From: Adineta steineri
Lineage: Eukaryota > Rotifera > Eurotatoria > Adinetida > Adinetidae
DNA: 64,000 bases
Assembly (NCBI GenBank): GCA_905250115.1
Contig: CAJNOI010000005.1
Coordinates: 1,054,001 to 1,118,000, forward strand
Direction: 5' to 3'
A program made the position numbers and the translations under genes. The first letter of the stretch is position 1. The number at the start of each line of letters is the position of its first letter. The notes under the pieces were generated by a model. It was not told the DNA's origin and did not search any database. It worked only from the letters and a program-made list of their open reading frames with translations. Of this stretch, positions 1-10,097 are shown one piece after another.

Positions 1-402
1 ATAATGAAGGTACCAATTTCTTACGTGAATATCTTAATTTACCACCTGAAATTGTCCCAGCAACACTTAAACGACCAACACGTCCTGAAGGAGCTAAAAC
101 AGCTAAACGAGGTAAGATTAATACATATTAAAAAAAATTGAATTTTTTTATATATTTCAAAAATCTATTAGTTGACACTGCTCGTCCATCATCACCATCT
201 GCTGATCAAAGCCGACAAGAATATCGTCGAAGTGGCTATGATAAACAAGGTGAAGTTGGTGCTGGATCAGCTCAACCACAATTTGTAAGTTTAATTATAA
301 ATAATTTTGATAAAAGAAACCACAAGTTTATTTATTTAGCGTGGTGGTTACGGCCGTGGTCGTCAATTGGATAATAATCGTGGTGGTGCCGAACAACAAT
401 AA
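1..402 (+). CDS. RPS10: 40S ribosomal protein S10 (eS10), 3' part
   Basis: C-terminal half of a small-subunit ribosomal protein of the eS10 family; the 5' end lies outside the window. Exons 1-111 (first whole codon at 3), 172-284 and 340-402, joined by short GT-AG introns with matching phases. The peptide contains [18 protein letters not shown], the hallmark of eS10, then a segment ending [15 protein letters not shown] and a Gly/Arg tail (RGGYGRGRQ), in the order known for animal S10. The tail is slightly extended (NNRGGAEQQ). It acts in the cytosolic 40S subunit near the mRNA entry region. It lies head-to-tail with RPL32, 192 nt upstream. Identity is certain from the conserved block; only the missing start is unseen. 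Confidence 0.95.
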
Positions 403-567
403 ACAAAAAGAAATAAATAGAAAAAAATATTTGTTATCTTCATTAAATTGTTTTTCATAACAAGAAAATATTCTACGGCTTAAAATAAAAACAGATATTG
501 CCGAAATTCTATCTTATTTCTTTTATACAAAATATCGTTAATAACAGTATGAATTACCATTAAACTG

Positions 568-573
568 TTTTAG
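568..573 (+). promoter_or_regulatory. Candidate trans-splice acceptor before RPL32
   Basis: TTTTAG preceded by a short T run, 22 nt upstream of the RPL32 ATG and downstream of the RPS10 stop. No 5' exon or donor fits in the short gap, so a trans-spliced leader is the simplest reading. This is an inference from position and motif. Confidence 0.4.
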
Positions 574-594
574 ATCATCATCAGAACATAAACG

Positions 595-1158
595 ATGGCA
601 GCGACATCGACCAAATTACGTCCTTTGGTTAAAGGAAAAATCATTAAGAAACGCACAAAAAAATTTGTTCGCCATCAAAGTGATCGATATATGCGCCTAC
701 GTGTATGTCTTTTTGGTTTGTTTGCCAATTTTAATTTCTTATTAATTTTATTTATTAATAGCCAAACTGGCGTAAACCACGTGGTATTGACAATCGTGTT
801 CGACGACGATTCAAAGGTGTTTATTTAATGCCTTCAATTGGTTACGGTTCCGATAAACGTTCACGCCACATGCGTCCAGATGGTTTTCGAGCATTTCTTG
901 TTAACAATGTTAAGGTAAATTGAATTGAAAAAAAAAACACATATCGATTAATCTTTATAATATAAAAAACCGAAACAAAAATCTTTATTTTTCGATTAGG
1001 AACTTGAAATGTTATTAATGCAAAACAAAAAATTTGCTGCTGAAATTGGTCATGCAGTATCAGCACCAAATCGTAAGAAAATTATCGAACGTGCACAACA
1101 ATTAGCCATCAAGGTTACAAATCCAAATGCTCGTTTACGTGCTGAAGAAAAAGAATAA
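595..1158 (+). CDS. RPL32: 60S ribosomal protein L32 (eL32)
   Basis: Complete large-subunit ribosomal protein. Exons 595-702, 762-914 and 1000-1158; phases agree and introns are 59 and 85 nt. The start [20 protein letters not shown] is followed by [12 protein letters not shown], then [30 protein letters not shown] and, in exon 3, [18 protein letters not shown] and [14 protein letters not shown], all typical of eL32. The length of about 139 residues is close to the family's usual 135. A TTTTAG at 568-573, 22 nt before the ATG, looks like a splice acceptor with no upstream exon, which fits spliced-leader addition. An AATAAA at about 1258 is a plausible poly(A) signal. Confidence 0.97.
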
Positions 1159-2108
1159 ACAACAAACAATAAATAAATCAATAAGAACAGCAACAATAAG
1201 AAATATTAATATGTATTATTTCCTGTTTGTTTGCATTTTTGGTTTCGCTAATATATCAATAAAAGATCTATAAGAACCGATATAGTTTTTGTTATTTTCT
1301 ATCGTAATTAATCTTTAGTTTACACAATGAGAATCTATTTCACTCAAATCAGATTTTCAAAAAAATAATTAATCTGAATAATAATATATTAAACACAATT
1401 CGTCCGAAAAGATATAATCACTTTATAAGTGCCAATAATTTCACTATGCACTCGAATTGAAGACTTGAGTTTTTCTATCGATTTCTCCTTCTATCACAAA
1501 GATAGTCTATACTATATATTTTTCAATATTTATTTTAGAATTGAAAGCACTTATTTTGATATATTCTTGCGAAAGAAAAAGCAAAAAAAATGTCAATTCT
1601 GAAACATTTATCAAATAATCTATTTATGCTTTTTTCCTTATGACATAATATGTCAAATAAACTATTGAATAGTTCGAAAATTTAGAATAATGTTAGAAAT
1701 TCGAGTAAATATGGTAAGAACATTGACGTTAATATATATGTTATCTTTTCTAGACCGGTAGTGGAATTATATGAATTTATAAAATATTTGAGAAGAACAT
1801 TTTGAATAAGTAAAAGTCTCGTATAAATTTGATGATGAAACGAATTTTGATATAATTAAAGATTACTTATGTTTTTTTTGAAGTATAACTTTGAATAGAT
1901 CTGTTCCTGGAAATATTACCAATGAGATAGTTAACTTAATTACATATAGTGTATCTCAAGGGATTTTCTTTTGTATAATTATCTAGATTAATTTTGAAAA
2001 TGTCTGTGTTCGAGTATTTCAGTTAGAGACTTCTTTTGCATTTATTTTTAACTAATAATATGCATGACAAAGTTCATTCAAATTTTAATTGTACTTCTGT
2101 ATTTATAG
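1159..2108. other. Intergenic region, RPL32 to MRPL35
   Basis: About 950 nt of AT-rich sequence. It holds the RPL32 3' end with an AATAAA near 1258. I see no open frame with a recognisable product, no RNA gene and no clear repeat. The last eight bases (ATTTATAG, 2101-2108) form an acceptor-like site directly in front of the MRPL35 start codon. Confidence 0.5.
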
Positions 2109-2552
2109 ATGAATCGTTCATTATTATCTCTAACACGTGGTTCTTCTTCATTGAATTTAATTCCATATCGTACTAGAATGTATACATGGCTTCAATATAA
2201 AGAACATAAAAATTTTGTTCCACAACTCAATGCAAATGATATAGGCGAACATCAGGGTTCACCTCATGTTCAAGAACGATTTTTTCGTCTTGGTTGGGGT
2301 GGTTATATTCATCCACAAAAACAACGACGTTTATTTACATATAAAAAAACTGACGAACAAAATCAACGAGAAGATATGCATGTCATGGCAGCTAATCGTC
2401 GATGTAAAATACTTGAAAAAATGTGTGATCATAAATATAATAAACGTCTTTATCTTGTCGATCCAAAATATAAAATCTATGATCCATATCAACGTCGTTG
2501 GAATATGAATCATATTCCCGATGAAGAACGTAACCAGCGACAATATCCATAG
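2109..2552 (+). CDS. MRPL35: Mitochondrial ribosomal protein bL35m
   Basis: Single-exon gene of 147 residues. The C-terminal half carries the metazoan MRPL35 pattern: RFFRLGWGGYIHPQKQRR, a basic YKK stretch, NRRCKILEKM, and NKRLYLVDPKYKIYDPY. This corresponds to the conserved order of RF-x-RL, the basic Y-K-K region, the LDKM-like motif and the DPYQKYHD-like end of the human protein. The N-terminus (MNRSLLSLTRGSSSLNLIPY) is rich in Ser, Arg and Leu and fits a mitochondrial targeting peptide. The expected role is in the mitoribosome large subunit. ATTTATAG ends immediately before the ATG, so the 5' end is probably made by trans-splicing or by an untranslated first exon. Confidence 0.8.
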   Translation: MNRSLLSLTRGSSSLNLIPYRTRMYTWLQYKEHKNFVPQLNANDIGEHQGSPHVQERFFRLGWGGYIHPQKQRRLFTYKKTDEQNQREDMHVMAANRRCKILEKMCDHKYNKRLYLVDPKYKIYDPYQRRWNMNHIPDEERNQRQYP

Positions 2553-2906
2553 AAAAACATCAAATCGTTTTCATTCTTTCGTTGCATTTTGTGTTGTTTT
2601 TTTTTTCCTTTTGTTAAAACAAACCTTTTTTTGTTCTGTTTCTATTTAACACTCATAAAAAGATAATAAGTGAGTATGTTATCAGTATCTGTTTTTTTTA
2701 CGTCTGTGTACATCACTTTATTTCAAGCGAGTGACTAACAGAAGTAGCAGATGAAATTATGATCTTCAAAAGTAACAGTTTTTGTTGATATTTAGAAATA
2801 GAATTTAATGAATATCTTTTATTTATAGATTATTTTAATTGTTAATCAATAAAAATATTGAATTAATTTTTTTTTAGATATAAGTTTATTCGAAAAACAA
2901 ACGGCC
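2553..2906. other. Intergenic region, MRPL35 to SNX5/6
   Basis: About 350 nt, AT-rich with several T and A runs, containing the MRPL35 3' UTR and the SNX5/6 upstream region. Nothing else is recognisable. Confidence 0.4.
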
Positions 2907-5010
2907 ATGCTTGTAAGTTGGGAATAAACTAAAATAAAGAAATTATGTCTTTATTTCTAGAATGAAAGTAGTAATGTTGAAGAAGGTACAACTAAGGTAG
3001 ATTATTTTTTTAATTTTTATGTTAGATTTTATTTTGTTTCGTATTTATTAAATAGCACCGTGCTGATACAGTTGATCTTAATGACAATGATTTACAAATC
3101 GATATATCCGATGCATTAAGTGAAAAGGACAAAGTTAAATTTACTGTTCATACCAAGGTAAGAATTTTATATTTATTTGATTATAATTTACAATTGTTTA
3201 TCAATAGACTAAATTAACAACATTCCAAGAATCGGAATTTAATGTATCACGTCAACACGAAGAATTTATTTGGTTACATGATCGTTACAATGAAAATGAA
3301 GAATATGCAGGTTTAATTGTATGTATAACAAGAATATAATTTGCAATTTTTTTCTTAACTACATTTCTAAATTAGATTCCACCAGCTCCTCCACGACCTG
3401 ATTTTGATTCATCTCGTGCTAAATTACAAAGATTGAGCGATAGTGAAAGTACACTTACAAAAGAGGAATATGACAAAACGAAACAAGAATTGGAAGCGTA
3501 TGTTTAGATAAAAATACAAAAAAATTCTTCTTATATTATGTTGTGCCTATATTTTAATTTAGTGAATATTTAGCTATGTTCAAAAAGACTGTATCAATGC
3601 ATGAAGTTTTTCTTCAACGTTTGGCTGCACATCCAGTTTTACGAAATGATAATAATTTCCGTGTATTTCTTGAATATAAAGAAGAAGTAAAAAAAGAAAC
3701 ATGAATACGTTTTTTGTAAATTATAATTTTCTTTGTTTTATTAGTTAAGTGTTCGTGGTAAAAATGCCAGCGAAAAAATTTCGGGCTTTTTTAAAACATT
3801 AACAAAAACAGCCGATGAAGTTCTATTGGCTAATCAAAAGGTAAATTTTCGATGAATTTCTTTTTCTTTGTAATAAATAATTCTTTTCATTTATTATTAT
3901 TATTATTAGGAAAGTGATGAATATTTTGAACGACAAAAACAATTCCTTTTAACTTATAACGCAAAAATAAAAGATGCTACAAATGCTGCCGATAAATCAA
4001 CACGAGCACATAAAAGTATGCCTAAAATTATAGAAGTTGTACGATATTTCGAATCATAAGAACTAATGAGTCTAAGAATTGTTGTAGATATAATAAAACA
4101 TTGGCACTTTCATATCATTTTCTGGGCTTCTTTTTTCGATAGAGTCAGTCTGTTTGAAGTAAAATCAATCCAAAAAAATGTTTTTCACTTTAACTGATAT
4201 CGCACCGAAAGATGCATAAAAATGGCCTCTTATCAGTAGTAAACTACTGATCACAACCATTTAATTCAGATATAAAATTCATAATTTTATTTAGCTGTTG
4301 CTGATACATATATTAAAATATCAAGTGGCTTCAATGCTTTATCAACAACGGATAAAACTGATTTAGCACAGTAAATCCAATATGATTACTTGTAAAAAAA
4401 GAGTATTTCTATTTCTTTCTTTCTAGATATCTTCTATTATTAGGTGATTTCTTTGAAAAAGCTCGTGTAAGATATTTTTTATGGTTGATAAGATTAATAT
4501 TTATTGTTTTGATTTTAATAGAAATTAGAATCACGTGTTCAATCGGATATGGATCTTAAATTATCCGATACGTTAAGATATTATATGCGAGATTCTAAAG
4601 CAGCACTTGATTTAATGTATCGTCGTTCACGTTGTTTAGCTGATTTTGATACAGCTAATAAAAATTTAGATAAAGCAAGATTGAAAAATAAAGAAGTTCA
4701 AGCAGCTGAAACAGCACAACAAAATATAAAGAAAAAATTTGAAACTATTTCAGAAAAGGCTAAAGATGGTATGAAAAAAATTTTGTTTTTAGAATAAAAT
4801 ATATTTATTTATTCATAGAATTGAATGATTTTAAAACTCGACGAGTACAAATGTTTCGAAAAAATTTAATTGAATTAACTGAACTTCAAATTAAACATTC
4901 TAAAGTAAAATTTTCAATTGAATCAATAAATATATTTTTCTATTTAAATTACTTAGGCTCAAATTCAAATGATCAAAGGCGTTTTACAACAATCTGAAAC
5001 ACTTTCATAA
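2907..5010 (+). CDS. SNX5/SNX6: Sorting nexin 5/6/32 orthologue (PX-BAR)
   Basis: Retromer-associated SNX-BAR protein of the SNX5/6/32 group, which binds endosomal membranes and sorts cargo. Thirteen exons with consistent phases: 2907-2912, 2961-2996, 3056-3157, 3208-3318, 3376-3497, 3563-3686, 3745-3840, 3910-4015, 4295-4370, 4427-4466, 4522-4768, 4819-4904, 4957-5010. The PX part contains [20 protein letters not shown], then [18 protein letters not shown] and [16 protein letters not shown] linker motif [20 protein letters not shown] leads into the BAR part with [30 protein letters not shown] and [17 protein letters not shown]. The first coding exon is only Met-Leu; an ATG further upstream cannot be excluded. 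Intron 8 (279 nt) is the longest. Confidence 0.95.
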
Positions 5011-5674
5011 TTCTAAATTAGTGTTTCAAAATCTGTGATTCCTTACATGAAAATGCTTTTTATTAGTGAATATATCTACTCTTTTATTGATTACTTTGTT
5101 TTTTTTCTTTTCTGTATATTCATTATTAGTAATTTTCTCTATCGTAATCGTATTTTATCTATTCTCATGAAATTGTTCAATATGGTTAGGTGATATATTT
5201 CTATTCTTGACTATTTAATTATAAAAGAATAAAAAAATAAATTGTGCAAATGATTATTTGTTTTAATGAATTAGAAAATCTTTTCTTCGAAATAGAAATA
5301 TATATGCAGTTTAGAAATGTAATATTTTAAAATAAACCGACTTGAGATTGACAACATTTATATCACATAATTAAAAAATTTATCTATCCGGCGAACATTT
5401 ACTAATGATGTAAATTGTATCAATCAATTTCAGTGGCTTAAACTTGTTAAAGAATCCGCATTGATTAAAAAGATATATAATGGTTACTTTTTTTGAATAC
5501 TTCATCTTCTGGTACGAAGTACGTGTAAATTATCTTATGAAATGGTGAAGCATACTTTTTTTCTATATCTAATAGAATATAAATAGTAACAAGTGCGTCT
5601 CTCGATAACTCTTTTTACAAAACTAGAGATAATGTTTTATTTTGTTAGTTCAACAAGTATATTTATTAAAATAT
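5011..5674. other. Intergenic region, SNX5/6 to MAPEG gene (convergent)
   Basis: Space between two convergent genes, about 660 nt, AT-rich. It must hold both 3' UTRs. I see no additional gene or repeat. Confidence 0.4.
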
Positions 5675-6190
5675 TTAAGGATTAGGTTTAAGATTATGTA
5701 GTCCTTTAGTTATATAGTAGACATGATCAAGAGATGTTACAAAAAGAACAATAACGGTAATCAAAAAGCCAAGTATACGTCCATATGTATTTCCAATTAA
5801 ATAGCCTATTGTATGAATATAACGACCTACAGTAAATGAAATACCATAGACTAGAACTCGTGCTAGAAAATGTTGACTATATTGACTAGTGAATTCCATT
5901 GCACAAAATGTAAAGACCAGCAATGCTAAAAAATACGGCATATATTCTGCATCATTAGCTAGTACACGTTGAATACGTCCAGCTAAACTCCAGTCATCAA
6001 TTACTTGTTGTTGTTGTTGTCCAGCACCAAATGTGTTTACATCTTCAGGTATTTTATAAATAGCATTTTTTCTTCGTTGGAAAGCTAATATACTGAGTAA
6101 TACAATGTTCTTAAAAATTAAAAAGAACATAATCCAAGCAGCTGCACACATTGCTCGAACCATATCCGTGCCTGCATCATATGGAGCCAT
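5675..6190 (-). CDS. MAPEG family membrane protein (MGST1/PTGES-like)
   Basis: Single-exon gene of 171 residues with four hydrophobic segments (about residues 12-33, 83-100, 105-125 and 140-160), the fold of the MAPEG family of membrane glutathione transferases and prostaglandin E synthases. The loop after the first segment contains a QQQQQ insert. The family signature region reads AGRIQRVLANDAEYMPYF: the leading Arg, the Asn-Asp and the Glu are kept, while the usual Ala-His of RAHxND is replaced. A later YGISFTVGRYIHTIGYLIG matches the VGRxxHTxxYL block of this family. Likely in the ER membrane; glutathione-dependent activity is inferred from the family only. The start is the first in-frame Met after an acceptor-like CTAAG on the minus strand. 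Confidence 0.8.
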   Translation of the reverse strand: MAPYDAGTDMVRAMCAAAWIMFFLIFKNIVLLSILAFQRRKNAIYKIPEDVNTFGAGQQQQQVIDDWSLAGRIQRVLANDAEYMPYFLALLVFTFCAMEFTSQYSQHFLARVLVYGISFTVGRYIHTIGYLIGNTYGRILGFLITVIVLFVTSLDHVYYITKGLHNLKPNP

Positions 6191-6500
6191 CGTTTTAATT
6201 TGCTTAGTATCTGTAATAAACCGACTTGTTACTTTTATTCAATATGGAATGAAAGAAATAGACAAACAACAGTTAATATAAACTTTCTTTTTGATAATAA
6301 AAAATGATAAGAGATAGTTTTTCTTCTCCTATATTTAATTTACATATTATCTTTACAAAAAGTGTAACAGAAATAATATTGACAGAAAATTAGAATCAAG
6401 AATATAAATAAATTATATGGATTTACTAAGATCATAGAAAATGTATATTGTTATTCTTTCGGATTTGGAATACTATTAAAATAACTCTTTTATCTTTAGC
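6191..6500. other. Divergent intergenic region
   Basis: About 310 nt between the MAPEG gene and the SET gene, probably holding both promoters. TATCTTTAG at 6491-6499, one base before the SET gene ATG, resembles a splice acceptor and may be a trans-splice site. Confidence 0.4.
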
Positions 6501-8063
6501 ATGAAACGTCATTTAGACTCCATGGTTGACGATGAAATTCAAATGGAACAACAACGTTCGAAACCAACTACTGTATGAAGTTTTCTTTAATATAGTTAAA
6601 AAAATTCAGAAGAAATCTACCTGACAATAATACTGAGTTACAACTTTTAGAGTTAATGAATTGAAATAATATCTAACCCACATCGAAAGCTAACTTTACA
6701 CAATTCTCGACTGAAATAGTTCATGACTGGATTCAATATGTATAATTCAGTGCTAAAAACCGCGGATTAATTATTGTTGTTATTTCAATAATTTTAATTT
6801 AGAATGAAGAACGTTTAATTTCATTCAAAAATTGGCTTAATGAACACAATGTCATATGGAAAAATGTTGATATTCGTTCATCTATACTTTATGGAGGTTC
6901 CGCTTTATATAGCACATCATCAGAAGAATTACCTATTATTGAGATTCCTACATCATTACTCATGTCAAGTGAATTAGCTAAGAATAGTTCAACATTTATT
7001 CCACCAACATCTGATGTATTCAATCAAGCTGAACAACATATTGATCAAGAAACATTAATTTTAACATTATTTCTTTTACATGAACGTTCAGAGGGTACTA
7101 AATCTTTTTGGTATCCTCATATTCAAGTATTACCTACGACATTTTCAACTCCATTATTTCATAAAGAAAATTATGTTGAAAGTACATCAGTATATTATTT
7201 AACAGAGACAATGCGTCAATCAATGAGTGAAGTATGTGATCTTATTAATCCTAAAACATTTACATTAGAAGATTTTCTTTGGGCATATACAATTATTGAT
7301 AGTCGTGGTTTTAAATTAACTGACTTTGGTACAACACTTATTCCATTAGCTGATTTTGCTAATCATGTATCATTTGCACAAGAAGCAAGTCTATGTTCAA
7401 AGGGCGTTGATAAACAAACAAATAGATTTATTTTGAAAACAACTGATAAGAAAATTCAAGCTGGAGATGAATTATGTTTAAAATATAATAATGAATTAGC
7501 TAATTGGCAATTATTACTTTATTATGGTTTTGCAATTGAAAATAATCCATTTGATTCGATTTTATTAGAAATAAAAATGGATCCAAATGATACTTATGAA
7601 ATGGAAATGAAAAAAATGCTTTTACTAAATTTAAGTATGTTGAATAAATTCAATACAATATATATATTTATTGTTTATTAAAGGTGAAGATTTATTTTTG
7701 GATCATGAACTTAAAATAAGTGAAAATGAACCAATCATAAGTGAGAATTTATTGGCTACACTTCGTTTAATTGTTATGACAAATGAAGAATTAGAACAAT
7801 ATAATCTATCAAATTTAGATGAATTACTTTCATCAATAGTAAATACAGATAATGAACAACGAGCATTAAATAAACTGCTTGAAATTCTCAATGATATTAA
7901 AGAAGTGCAATTTACAACAACATTAGAAGAAAGTCTCAACCGATTTCAATCGAGTCAATTAGATGATGATGAACGATATTCATTAATCTATTTAATTGGT
8001 CAAAAGCAGATTATAGAAAATGCATGTCATTGGATTAATAACGCTCTTTCTCAGTTAAAATAA
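6501..8063 (+). CDS. SET-domain methyltransferase, SETD3/SETD4/LSMT type
   Basis: Three exons: 6501-6572, 6803-7634 and 7684-8063, with matching phases. The protein (about 427 residues) has the split SET layout of the Rubisco LSMT / SETD3 / SETD4 group: an N-terminal GGSALYSTSSEELPIIEIP, then SFWYPHIQVLPTTFSTPLF, an inserted helical part with FLWAYTIIDSRGF, the cofactor motif LIPLADFANHV, and LKYNNELANWQLLLYYGF. The C-terminal exon is helical and Asp/Glu rich, as in the substrate-binding domain. Relatives methylate lysine or, for SETD3, actin histidine; the substrate here cannot be told. The NHS of many members is NHV here. Nearest subfamily not decided by eye. Confidence 0.8.
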
Positions 8064-8257
8064 ATAAAGTAACAGAAAGTCTCGACATTATAACAGTCGA
8101 TTCTAACAGAATAGTCTTATCATTATTGATATTATTGCAAATAATTAAATAATATAAATCATGTTCATCTTGTAGACAATACAGAAAATAGATATTTTTA
8201 TGATAAAATTTATTTTTGATATATCGTTGAAAAATGATTACAATGAAAGATTAATTT

Positions 8258-8761
8258 CTACTCTTTAGTACATGCATGCCATTTTTGTTCATCATAATTA
8301 ATTGCAACATATCCTTTTGGACATTTTCCAAGTTGCACTCCATCACATGTCACTCCAGTACCATCATTAACTATTCCACAAAATGTTCCAGAGAGATCTT
8401 CGATTTTTGAACTATTTTTATAGCATACATGACGAAAATCTTGTATGTATCCAGGTGGACATGCTACAGCTGGACTTATTCCACCACATGGATTACGTGC
8501 TAGACCACCACAAATTGTGCCTATTAAACCATTTTGAGGTTCACTAGTTGAATTAGTCTTGTAACAGTATGCTACACCTTCTTGAAATGATTGTTGAGTA
8601 TAGTTTATTGGACAAGAATGTCGAGGATCTAATCCATTGCATAGAATCGGTTGATCTGTCGTAGTTTCAGCCCAACCACACACTGTACCTCTATATAGAA
8701 TAGCTATCGGATGATAAGCATTGATAATGACGAATAAGAGTTGTATTATAAGATATTTCAT
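8258..8761 (-). CDS. Secreted cysteine-rich protein with three repeats
   Basis: Single exon, 167 residues from the chosen start. I prefer the Met at 8761 over an in-frame Met at 8815, because it begins a good signal peptide (MKYLIIQLLFVIINAYHP). The mature part is three units of about 45-55 residues. Each begins G-T-x-C-G, has a middle Cys near a Gly, then C-P-x-G-Y, and closes with a Cys near a Tyr or His: GTVCGWAE, GTICGGLA and GTFCGIVN are the unit starts, and CPINY, CPPGY and CPKGY the second landmarks. Four cysteines per unit suggest two disulfides each. One N-glycosylation motif (NYT) lies in unit 1. I do not recognise the family; function unknown, probably extracellular. Confidence 0.65.
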   Translation of the reverse strand: MKYLIIQLLFVIINAYHPIAILYRGTVCGWAETTTDQPILCNGLDPRHSCPINYTQQSFQEGVAYCYKTNSTSEPQNGLIGTICGGLARNPCGGISPAVACPPGYIQDFRHVCYKNSSKIEDLSGTFCGIVNDGTGVTCDGVQLGKCPKGYVAINYDEQKWHACTKE

Positions 8762-8815
8762 TTTTGTTTGAAATGAAAAGATGACAACATTGTCCGAATA
8801 TTTATAGAGCCACAA

Positions 8816-9339
8816 AAGATAATAAATAGAAGATTATTTCATGACTAAAATAGCATTATGAGTAAAAGTATCTACGATAAAAATATTAGTCAAACCACTT
8901 ATAAGTGAAAAATAGCTTATCTATTTTAACTATGATTACACCTTGATGAAATTAGTCATAAGTCAAAGTACCGATAGTTTAGGACTGATGTTAATCTATA
9001 TACGTATTAATTTTCAAAAAAGTACTGATAAATATATATTTTCATACAATAACGATCATTTGGAACTATAGATAGTTCTTCAGATTTCAAAGAATTCATA
9101 AATGTATTATCTCACTATAAGTGGATTCGTTTTCACTAGGCAAGACTTGATAAAACTATACCATAATATAAGAAGAACTCATAACTTATAGATGTCGCAT
9201 GTCAATTTTATTATCTTCGATTGGATTATATTTATGATCCATTGAAATAAATATAATATTTTTTGTCTATCTATTCGAGATCATCTTAGATCATAAAATG
9301 AATACATCTATATTAATTCCATTATAAGACAGTAATAGA
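8816..9339. other. Divergent intergenic region
   Basis: About 520 nt of AT-rich sequence between the secreted protein gene and the first Sds3-like gene. No gene or repeat recognised; likely promoters for both. Confidence 0.4.
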
Positions 9340-9969
9340 ATGCAAAATTCATCCGATCAATCAATAATTGATTCTCATTTAATAAATTTATATTCACAAT
9401 TATCTACATTCGATCAACAAAATCATAATATTTCAACAGCTGATTCCAATCGTTTAAAATCTTTATCAGATTTTTATCATTATAATTGTTTACAATTAAA
9501 AGCACGTTATAAAATCGAAGAAGAACGTATTGATCGTCGTTTTGATTTAGAAACACGTACTACACGAGCACAATTTGCTGCTAAAAAAACTGAATTAAAA
9601 GGTCATTTACTTGATCGTTTACGACGAAAACGTAAATTAGTTGTTGATGAAATGCATTCAATAATTGATATAAATTCACGTTCATTTGATATGGATCCAT
9701 TATTTATTACAATGCAAGCTTCCAATTCACTTCAATCTAAAGCATATAATTTCCGACAACGACCTGATATAGGACAACAAACATCAAATATGTATGAAGA
9801 AGAATTTCTTTCTACAACTGGAGGAATTCTATCACCAATACCACAGCAACCACCAACAGCACGTAAACGTCTTGTTGGTGCATTTAGTATTTTTCAATTA
9901 CCTAAATGGACTATTAAAGATGAAGAATGTGAAGATGATTTGAAAAAAATTTCTAATATTCGAAAATAG
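9340..9969 (+). CDS. Sds3-like protein, short paralogue
   Basis: Single-exon, 209 residues. The central part is a charged helix (about residues 40-115) with LKARYKIEEERIDRRFDLE, TRAQFAAKKTELKGHLLDRL and RRKRKLVVDEMHSI. This corresponds to the coiled-coil of SUDS3/BRMS1, where the pattern is K-K-x-E-L-K-x-x-L-I-x-x-L, and is followed by the NFRQRPD motif equivalent to the LRRRPND of SUDS3. Family members bridge Sin3 and histone deacetylase. The C-terminal capping domain seen in the next gene (RIEEGRLWYQRAWF) is absent; the protein stops after DLKKISNIRK. It may be a shortened paralogue of the neighbouring gene or a BRMS1-like relative. Confidence 0.65.
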   Translation: MQNSSDQSIIDSHLINLYSQLSTFDQQNHNISTADSNRLKSLSDFYHYNCLQLKARYKIEEERIDRRFDLETRTTRAQFAAKKTELKGHLLDRLRRKRKLVVDEMHSIIDINSRSFDMDPLFITMQASNSLQSKAYNFRQRPDIGQQTSNMYEEEFLSTTGGILSPIPQQPPTARKRLVGAFSIFQLPKWTIKDEECEDDLKKISNIRK

Positions 9970-10097
9970 TTATTTTTATTTTTTTTATAAAATAACTAAA
10001 GGTCTGATAGATATGTTTTCATATTGTTCTAGATGATAATTTTTTAATAGTTTATTATATTTTAACAACAAAAAAACAGAAACAAATTATTCTTATC

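Noticed and set aside
2266..2543. Open frames in other phases across MRPL35
   Set aside because: Shadows of the MRPL35 frame in AT-rich codons; no features of their own.
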